From: Myxococcaceae bacterium
Lineage (GTDB): Bacteria; Myxococcota; Myxococcia; Myxococcales; Myxococcaceae
Assembly (NCBI GenBank): GCA_019686135.1
Contig: JADGHL010000040.1
Coordinates: 1-37,143 of the forward strand
Direction: 5' to 3'
Length of the DNA: 37,143 bases
The stretch's first letter is position 1, and each line of letters starts with the position of its first letter. The notes below the pieces were generated by a model. The model was not told the origin of the DNA, made no database searches, and saw only the letters and a list, made by a program, of their open reading frames with translations. Below are positions 32,213-37,143 of this stretch, in pieces. The position numbers and the translations under genes were made by a program.

Positions 32213-33175
32213 ATGAACGCCACCTCCGCCTTCGAGAACCGTCTCAGGAAGAACGCTCGCCATTTCCGCAAATGGGCGAAGACCCATGGGCTGAGCGCGT
32301 ACCGGATCTACGACCGGGACGTCCCGGAGTGGCCCTTCTCGGTGGACTGGTACGACGGGCGGGTGCAGCTCGTCGAATACCCGCGCCGACGGGCGATCCG
32401 CTCGGGCGAGGCCGCCGCGCTGCGCGACCAGGCGATCGAGGCGGTGGTCCGCGTCCTGGAGGTCTCGCACGCGCGGATCTACGTGAAGACGCGCGAGCCG
32501 AAGGTCTGGGGCCGAGAGCAGTACCAGCGCTTCGAACGCCACCCCGAACCGTTCGTCGTCACCGAACAGGGCCTCAAGTTCGAGGTCGACCTCGCCGCGC
32601 ACCTGGACACGGGGCTCTTCCTCGACCACCGCATCACCCGCACGATCGTCCGCGATCAGGCGAAGGACACCCGCTTCCTCAACCTCTTCGCGTACACCGG
32701 GTCCTTCACCGTCTACGCCGCGGCCGGCGGCGCCCGGGAGCTGACGACGGTCGATCTCTCCAACACCTACCTGGACTGGGCGGAGCGGAACCTGCGCCTC
32801 AACCGGCTCTGGATCCCGGAGAAGCACCGGCTGATTCGCGCCGACGTGCTCGCCTGGCTGCGCGACCTCGCCGCCCGCGGGGACGAAAAGTTCGATCTGA
32901 TCGTCCTCGATCCGCCCTCGTTCTCCACGTCCAGCCGGATGCACGGCAGCTTCGACGTACAGCGCGATCAGGTGAAGCTTCTCCGCGCGACCGCTGCGCT
33001 CCTGGCGCCACAGGGCACGCTCTACTTCTCGACCAACTTCCAGGGCTTCGAGCTCAAGCAGGCGCAGCTGCCGGAGCTTTCGTTCGAAGAGCTCACGCCG
33101 AAGACGATCCCCCCGGACTTCCACCACAAGGAGATCCACCGCTGCTGGCGCGTACGCCACGCCAGAGGAGCGTGA
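32213..33175 (+). CDS. RlmK-like 23S rRNA methyltransferase domain protein
   Basis: A 320-residue SAM-dependent methyltransferase. The N-terminal RLRKNARHFRKWAKTHGLSA and YRIYDRDVPEWPFSVDWYDG match the start of the RlmK domain of E. coli RlmKL (23S rRNA m7G2069). Then come the SAM loop FLNLFAYTGSFTVYAAAGG, DLSNTYLDWAERNLRLN, and the DPPSFSTSSRM motif of the rRNA methyltransferase clan. The RlmL half (THUMP and m2G domain) is absent, so this is a stand-alone RlmK. ATG 32213 is 10 bases from the divergent glycosylase start. RlmI is encoded 0.6 kb downstream. Substrate assignment is by family. Confidence 0.85.
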   Translation: MNATSAFENRLRKNARHFRKWAKTHGLSAYRIYDRDVPEWPFSVDWYDGRVQLVEYPRRRAIRSGEAAALRDQAIEAVVRVLEVSHARIYVKTREPKVWGREQYQRFERHPEPFVVTEQGLKFEVDLAAHLDTGLFLDHRITRTIVRDQAKDTRFLNLFAYTGSFTVYAAAGGARELTTVDLSNTYLDWAERNLRLNRLWIPEKHRLIRADVLAWLRDLAARGDEKFDLIVLDPPSFSTSSRMHGSFDVQRDQVKLLRATAALLAPQGTLYFSTNFQGFELKQAQLPELSFEELTPKTIPPDFHHKEIHRCWRVRHARGA

Positions 33176-33180
33176 GTCCT

Positions 33181-33687
33181 TCAGCGCGAGAACAGCGCGT
33201 CGACGACGAACCAAACCACGGCCACGAGGCCGATCAATCCGAGCGCCACCTTCGTGCCGGGCTTGAGGCCCGTCTCCGGCGGGCCGAAGGAGGCGAACAC
33301 CGCCTCCGGCACGCCCATCATCTCGCCCGCGTAGCGCGCCGTCGCCAGGAACGAATTCGCCACCACGCCGTCGTCCTGCGCGCCGAGCGTTCGCGACAGC
33401 TGCGGGTCGTAGAGCCGGGCGCCCGCCTCCTCGGCGAGCGCGGCGCCCTGTTGCACGAGCTCACGGATGAGGTCCAGCTTGTCGGAGAGCGGAACCCGGA
33501 GCTCGGTCGCCACGGTCGTACCGCCCTCCACCACCGCACGCACCTCCACCTCCCCCGCCTTCAACTTCCACACGCGAAAGCCGTCGCCCCGGTCCGTCAC
33601 ACCGCGCGCGGCGAGCGCGGCGTCGACCTTCGCCACCTCGTAAGGCAGCCCGGCCTGGGAGGTTTGAAGCAGCAACTCGTAGCGCAC
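33181..33687 (-). CDS. Predicted tail-anchored protein of unknown function
   Basis: A 168-residue protein with a C-terminal membrane segment (VALGLIGLVAVVWFVVDALF, about 146-165) and no signal peptide, so the body should face the cytoplasm. The soluble part is alpha/beta: RYELLLQTSQAGLPYEV, VEVRAVVEGGTTVATELRVP, KLDLIRELVQQGAALAEEAG and a second helix. I do not recognise the family. The start is GTG 33687. It is convergent with the RlmK-like gene (5 bases) and divergent from rlmI. No catalytic motif seen. Confidence 0.6.
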   Translation of the reverse strand: MRYELLLQTSQAGLPYEVAKVDAALAARGVTDRGDGFRVWKLKAGEVEVRAVVEGGTTVATELRVPLSDKLDLIRELVQQGAALAEEAGARLYDPQLSRTLGAQDDGVVANSFLATARYAGEMMGVPEAVFASFGPPETGLKPGTKVALGLIGLVAVVWFVVDALFSR

Positions 33688-33760
33688 GGCCGTCGAGTAT
33701 AAGCGCTCCTTGCATGGTGCTCAGGCGCGGCGAGATCGCGGTGACGGACGAGGTGGCGCG

Positions 33761-35002
33761 GTGACGCCGCGGAAGGAACACCGGAGGCGCGTGCGCCCGG
33801 AGCACCCCGTGCGCGTGGAGAAGCGCACCGGCCCCGGCGGCCAGCCGGAGGTGATGCTCACCCGCCGTGGCGTGGAGCGCTGGCGTGCGGGTCACCCGTG
33901 GATCTACCGCGCCGACCTGCAGGCGGATCCCGGCCTCAGCGGCGGCGAGGTGGTGCGGGTCGTCGACGGACGCGGGTGGCTCCTGGGCCAGGCGTTCTAT
34001 TCGGCAGCGTCGAAGATCGCCCTGCGCTGGCTGAGCTGGGACGACACGCCGGTGGACGAGGCCTTCTTCCGCGAACGGATCGCCGCCGCCGACGAGCTGC
34101 GCCGGCGCGCGCTGCCGGGCGACACCACCTATCGCGTGGTGCACGGCGAGGCGGATCTGCTCCCCGGCCTGGTGGTCGATCGTTACGGCGATTACCTGTC
34201 CGCGCAGTTCCTCGTGAAGGGCACCGACGCGCGCAAGGAGCAGATCGCCGATGCCCTGATGGCCCACTTCGGCGCGAAGGGCCTCGTCAACCGCAGCGAC
34301 GTGAACGTCCGCACGCTCGAGGGGCTGGAGCCCGAGAAGGGCATTCTCCGCGGCGAAGTCCCTCCGACCGTCGCGTACCAGGAGGGCTTCATCACGCTGC
34401 GGGCGGACCTGCTGCAGGGCCAGAAGACCGGCGCCTTTCTGGACCAGCGCGAGAACCACATCGTCGCCGGCCAGTACGCCTTTGGCGAGGCGCTCGATTG
34501 CTTCTCCTACGTGGGCGGCTTCGCGCTTCAGCTGGCCACCCGCGCGCAGAAGGTCACCGCGGTGGAGATCTCCGAATCGGCCGCGGCGCTGATCCGCGCC
34601 AATGCGGAAGCAAACCGACTCAACAACATCGACGTCGTGGTCGCCAACGCGTTCGACTTCCTCCGCGACGCGGTGGACGAAGACAGACGGTTCGACACCG
34701 TCGTGCTCGACCCGCCGTCCTTCGCGAAGAACAAGGCGTCCGTGGACGCGGCGCTGCGCGGCTACAAGGAGATCAACCTGCGCGCGATGCAGCTCATCAA
34801 CCCCGGCGGGCTGTTGATCACCGCGAGCTGCACGTACCACGTCGACGATGCGGCCTTCGAGCAGATGCTGGCCAGCGCGGCGGCAGACGCGAAGCGGCGC
34901 GTGCAGATCGTCGAACGCCGTGGCGCCGGTAAGGATCACCCGGTCTTGTTGGGCATGCCCGAGTCCCGCTACCTCAAGTGCTTCGTGCTCCGGGTGAGCT
35001 GA
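33761..35002 (+). CDS. rlmI: RlmI-like 23S rRNA (cytosine-C5)-methyltransferase
   Basis: A 413-residue protein. Residues 20-100 form a PUA-type RNA-binding domain (VMLTRRGVERWRAGHPWIYR ... GEVVRVVDGRGWLLGQAFY), followed by a linker domain and a Rossmann methyltransferase: GAFLDQRENH, CFSYVGGFALQLA (SAM loop), VEISESAAALIRANAE, LDPPSFAKNKASV and the catalytic Cys in TASCTYHV. This fits RlmI, which methylates C1962 of 23S rRNA. GTG at 33761 has GAGGTGG five bases upstream, which decides the start. The YkgJ-type gene begins three bases after the stop, so they are likely co-transcribed. Confidence 0.9.
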   Translation: MTPRKEHRRRVRPEHPVRVEKRTGPGGQPEVMLTRRGVERWRAGHPWIYRADLQADPGLSGGEVVRVVDGRGWLLGQAFYSAASKIALRWLSWDDTPVDEAFFRERIAAADELRRRALPGDTTYRVVHGEADLLPGLVVDRYGDYLSAQFLVKGTDARKEQIADALMAHFGAKGLVNRSDVNVRTLEGLEPEKGILRGEVPPTVAYQEGFITLRADLLQGQKTGAFLDQRENHIVAGQYAFGEALDCFSYVGGFALQLATRAQKVTAVEISESAAALIRANAEANRLNNIDVVVANAFDFLRDAVDEDRRFDTVVLDPPSFAKNKASVDAALRGYKEINLRAMQLINPGGLLITASCTYHVDDAAFEQMLASAAADAKRRVQIVERRGAGKDHPVLLGMPESRYLKCFVLRVS

Positions 35003-35005
35003 GCG

Positions 35006-35485
35006 ATGCGACCGGACGACGACGAGCGCGATCCGAAGACGTCCGGCCTGCCGCCGCGTCACCGGGTGCGGGCGGCGCTCGCGGCGTTGCGCGCGCTGTA
35101 CCGGAAGGCGGACGCCGCCTATGCGCCGTTCTCCTGCCCCGCCTCGGGCGAGTGCTGTCAGCTTTCGGTCACCCGGCGCGAACCGTGGCTCTACCTCCCC
35201 GAGTGGCTGGCGCTGATGGAGCGCACCGGCGGCACCGTCCCGCCGCCACGCGCGGACGGCGGCTGTCCGTTCCTCGACGCCTCCGGCAGGCGCTGTTCGG
35301 TCTACGCAAACCGCCCCTTCGGGTGCCGGACCTTCTTCTGCGCGCGCGTGCGCGGTCCCGCCCGAGAGCCGATCGAGCAGATGGCCGCTCTCTCACGACA
35401 GCTCCGCGTCCTCGCCGAGAGCCTGGCGCCGGACGATGCGGCCCCCCAACCGCTCTCCGCCTGGGTGGCCCGCATCCTTATATAA
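35006..35485 (+). CDS. YkgJ-family Cys-cluster protein
   Basis: A 159-residue protein with the cysteine pattern of YkgJ-type proteins: CPASGECCQ at about 44-52, CPFLDASGRRC at about 86-96, then RPFGCRTFFC. The family is predicted to chelate zinc or iron and is of unknown function. The N-terminal helix is Arg/Ala-rich. It follows rlmI by three bases and precedes the GYF_2-like gene by seven, forming a compact three-gene run. Start ATG 35006. Confidence 0.8.
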   Translation: MRPDDDERDPKTSGLPPRHRVRAALAALRALYRKADAAYAPFSCPASGECCQLSVTRREPWLYLPEWLALMERTGGTVPPPRADGGCPFLDASGRRCSVYANRPFGCRTFFCARVRGPAREPIEQMAALSRQLRVLAESLAPDDAAPQPLSAWVARILI

Positions 35486-35492
35486 GGCGCCC

Positions 35493-35867
35493 ATGCGCTA
35501 TCGGGTCCGCAACGAGCACGGCGAGCTCACCTTCGAATCCTTCGACGAGCTGAAACAGGCGGTGCGCCAGTCGCTCGTGGACGCCAGCGACGAGGTGCAG
35601 GAGGAAGGGAGCACCGTGTGGCGGCGGGCGGACTCGCTCCCCCGTCTGATGGCCGCGAAACAGGAGCGGCCGCCGCTCATGGAGTCCGAGGGCCGGTGGT
35701 ACGTGATCGCCGCGCTGGTGCTGCTGGTCGGCATCGCGCTGACGCTCGCACTCACCCGGGCGCGGACACCGAGCCAGGCGCTGGTCGCCTTCGGGATCGT
35801 CTTCGCCCTCGCGCTCTTCGCGACGAGCATCTTCGTGTACTTCGCCGGCAGGAAGAAGCGCCGGTAG
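35493..35867 (+). CDS. GYF_2-like small membrane protein
   Basis: A 124-residue protein. Residues 1-55 look like a GYF_2-type interaction domain (YRVRNEHGELTFESFDELKQ and TVWRRADSLPRLM), followed by two membrane segments (WYVIAALVLLVGIALTLAL and ALVAFGIVFALALFATSIFV) and a basic end. The cytoplasmic N-terminus probably binds partners at the membrane. ATG 35493 has AAGG seven bases upstream. Exact function unknown; the GYF_2 call is from pattern only. Confidence 0.65.
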   Translation: MRYRVRNEHGELTFESFDELKQAVRQSLVDASDEVQEEGSTVWRRADSLPRLMAAKQERPPLMESEGRWYVIAALVLLVGIALTLALTRARTPSQALVAFGIVFALALFATSIFVYFAGRKKRR

Positions 35868-35985
35868 ACGCACATCCGCACCGTTTGCCCCGGCGCACCC
35901 GGCCCCGAGGGGCTGTTGGACAGGTAGCGGATCCGGCGCGCGGGCCCATGGCGCCCAGGAGCCCGTCCCTACAATTGCCGCGCCC

Positions 35986-37143
35986 ATGTCCCCCGCCTTC
36001 GAACAGGCCGGCTCCCTGCGCGCGTCGGCAGCTATGAGCTGATCCGGCTCATCGGCGAAGGCGCGATGGGGCGCGTCTATGAGGCGCGCCACACCCGGCT
36101 CGAGCGGACCGTGGCGATCAAGCTGCTCCGCCCGGAACAGGCGAAGGACGCGGGACTGGTGCAGCGCTTCTTCCAGGAGGCGCGGACAGTCAACCGGATC
36201 AACCACCCGCACATCGTGGAGATCAGCGACTTCATCGAGGACACCGACGACGAAGGCCGCCCGCGTGCCTGGTGCGTGATGGAGTTCCTCGAGGGTGAGA
36301 CGCTGACGGCCATGCTCGCCCGCGGACCAATGCCGCTGGAGCGCGCGCTCCGGATCGCCGATCAGGTGTGCCGCGCGCTCTCCGCCGCGCACGGCGTGGG
36401 CGTCATCCACCGCGACCTGAAGCCGGACAACATCGTCATCACACGCGGGCCGGACGGGCGCGACTTCGCCAAGGTGCTCGACTTTGGCGTGGCCAAGCTG
36501 ATGATGCCCGATCCGGCGATCCAGGCGGTGGAGACACACGAAGGCGTCATCGTGGGGACTCCGCGGTACATGCCGCCCGAACAGGCCGCCGGGCTGGAGG
36601 TCGATCCTCGCGCGGACATCTATGGCGTGGGCTGTCTGCTCTACGAGATGTTCGCCGGCCGGCCCGCGTTCGACGGCACGTCCTTCGCGCACCTGATGGC
36701 CCGGATCATCACCGCGCCGCCGCCACCGCTGGGGCCCATGACCGCATCCGGCGAACCGCTCGCGCCCGAGCTGCGCACGCTCGTGCTCCAGTGCCTGGAG
36801 AAGGATCCCGACCTTCGGCCGCAGTCCTTTGACGAGGTGCGCGCCCGCCTCGCCTTCCATTCGACGCGGCATCCGCGCCGCGCCGTCCCCAGAGCGCTGG
36901 TCGCGAGCGCGGGGATCGGCACGCTTGCGCTTGCGCTCGTGGCGCTTCGGCCGGCGCCCCCTCCCGAGCCCGGGACGAACCCGCCGGTGCCAAATCCCGT
37001 CGTCGCGCAGGAGCCTTTTGTCCTGCCGGCGGAGTGGGTCGCGACGGCCGCCACGACCGAAGCCCCGCCGCCGGTGGGTGCGCTGGAGGAGCGCGGCATG
37101 AACGCATCGTCCCCGCCGGCCACGAGCGCGGAACGCCCGCGCC
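35986..37143 (+). CDS. Hanks-type Ser/Thr protein kinase, 3' partial, with apparent 5' frameshift
   Basis: From 36027 one frame encodes a full kinase domain: GEGAMGRVYEA (P-loop), VAIKLL (Lys), IHRDLKPDN (catalytic loop), VLDFGVAKL, GTPRYMPPEQAAG (activation segment), DPRADIYGVGCLLYEM, and RPQSFDEVRARL. A single membrane segment (ALVASAGIGTLALALVAL) and a Pro-rich outer part follow, cut by the window edge. This frame has a TAG at 35925 and no ATG, GTG or TTG between there and the P-loop. The likely start, ATG 35986 (MSPAFEQAGSL), is in another frame. Loss of one base near 36010-36020 would explain this; continuous reading would give MSPAFEQAGSLPARVGSYEL. It may be a sequencing error or a true mutation. 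TACAAT at 35970-35975, ten bases before the ATG, could be a -10 for a leaderless transcript. Confidence 0.82.

Noticed and set aside
31360-33702. 780-codon plus-strand open frame
   Set aside because: Out of frame with the RlmK-like gene and opposite udgX; no recognisable protein.

Overview
The window is GC-rich chromosomal DNA, densely packed on both strands, with many genes read on the minus strand. It most likely comes from a member of the Myxococcota. This is inferred from content: a DUF4388 protein with a long Glu/Ala/Arg coiled coil, a eukaryotic-type Ser/Thr kinase and a PP2C phosphatase, a PAS histidine kinase coupled to a STAS/SEC14-like protein, a lipoprotein with an Asp-Ala-Gly repeat linker, a remnant of the Cys-rich 'GIRNGS..DVDCGG' type, and a protein with a histone-like Lys/Ala tail. 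No rRNA, tRNA, CRISPR array, insertion sequence or phage gene was recognised.

Layout. 1-2938: DUF4388 protein (runs off the left edge), TrmL tRNA methyltransferase, DUF192 protein, PP2C phosphatase overlapped by a small Roadblock-like gene. 2991-5628: MobA-like nucleotidyltransferase, then a histidine kinase with a STAS-like partner. 5722-7777: amgK-murU, a MurNAc recycling pair. 7793-12349: an unknown protein, a small zinc-ribbon protein, a two-domain VOC protein, a Rieske/FAD reductase of the AIFL type and a NYN-OST-HTH protein. 12360-13150: a decayed sugar locus in which a frameshifted GH15 fragment is joined to the 3' end of a glucose dehydrogenase gene. 13154-15553: a cyclase/kynurenine-formamidase-like hydrolase and cystathionine beta-synthase.

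15889-28297 is the main functional block, all on the minus strand. It encodes a complete reductive pyrimidine degradation route: beta-ureidopropionase, dihydropyrimidinase, a class III aminotransferase, PreT, PreA and an NCS1 nucleobase transporter. Uracil or thymine would be imported, reduced by PreTA, ring-opened, decarbamoylated to beta-alanine or beta-aminoisobutyrate, then transaminated. Interspersed are a degenerate-hemerythrin/PilZ protein, a DAG-repeat lipoprotein, an acyl-CoA dehydrogenase and a Cys-rich exported protein. Two promoter-like sites with the same TTGACC hexamer and 18-bp spacer precede the aminotransferase-preTA unit and the ureidopropionase gene.

28414-37143: small zinc-ribbon and SnoaL-YHS proteins, a DUF1801 protein with a histone-like tail, a cystathionine gamma-lyase/synthase, a lipoprotein, a UdgX-type uracil-DNA glycosylase divergent from an RlmK-like methyltransferase, a tail-anchored protein, RlmI, a YkgJ-type Cys-cluster protein, a GYF_2-like membrane protein, and a Ser/Thr kinase cut by the right edge whose start codon lies in a different frame from its catalytic domain.
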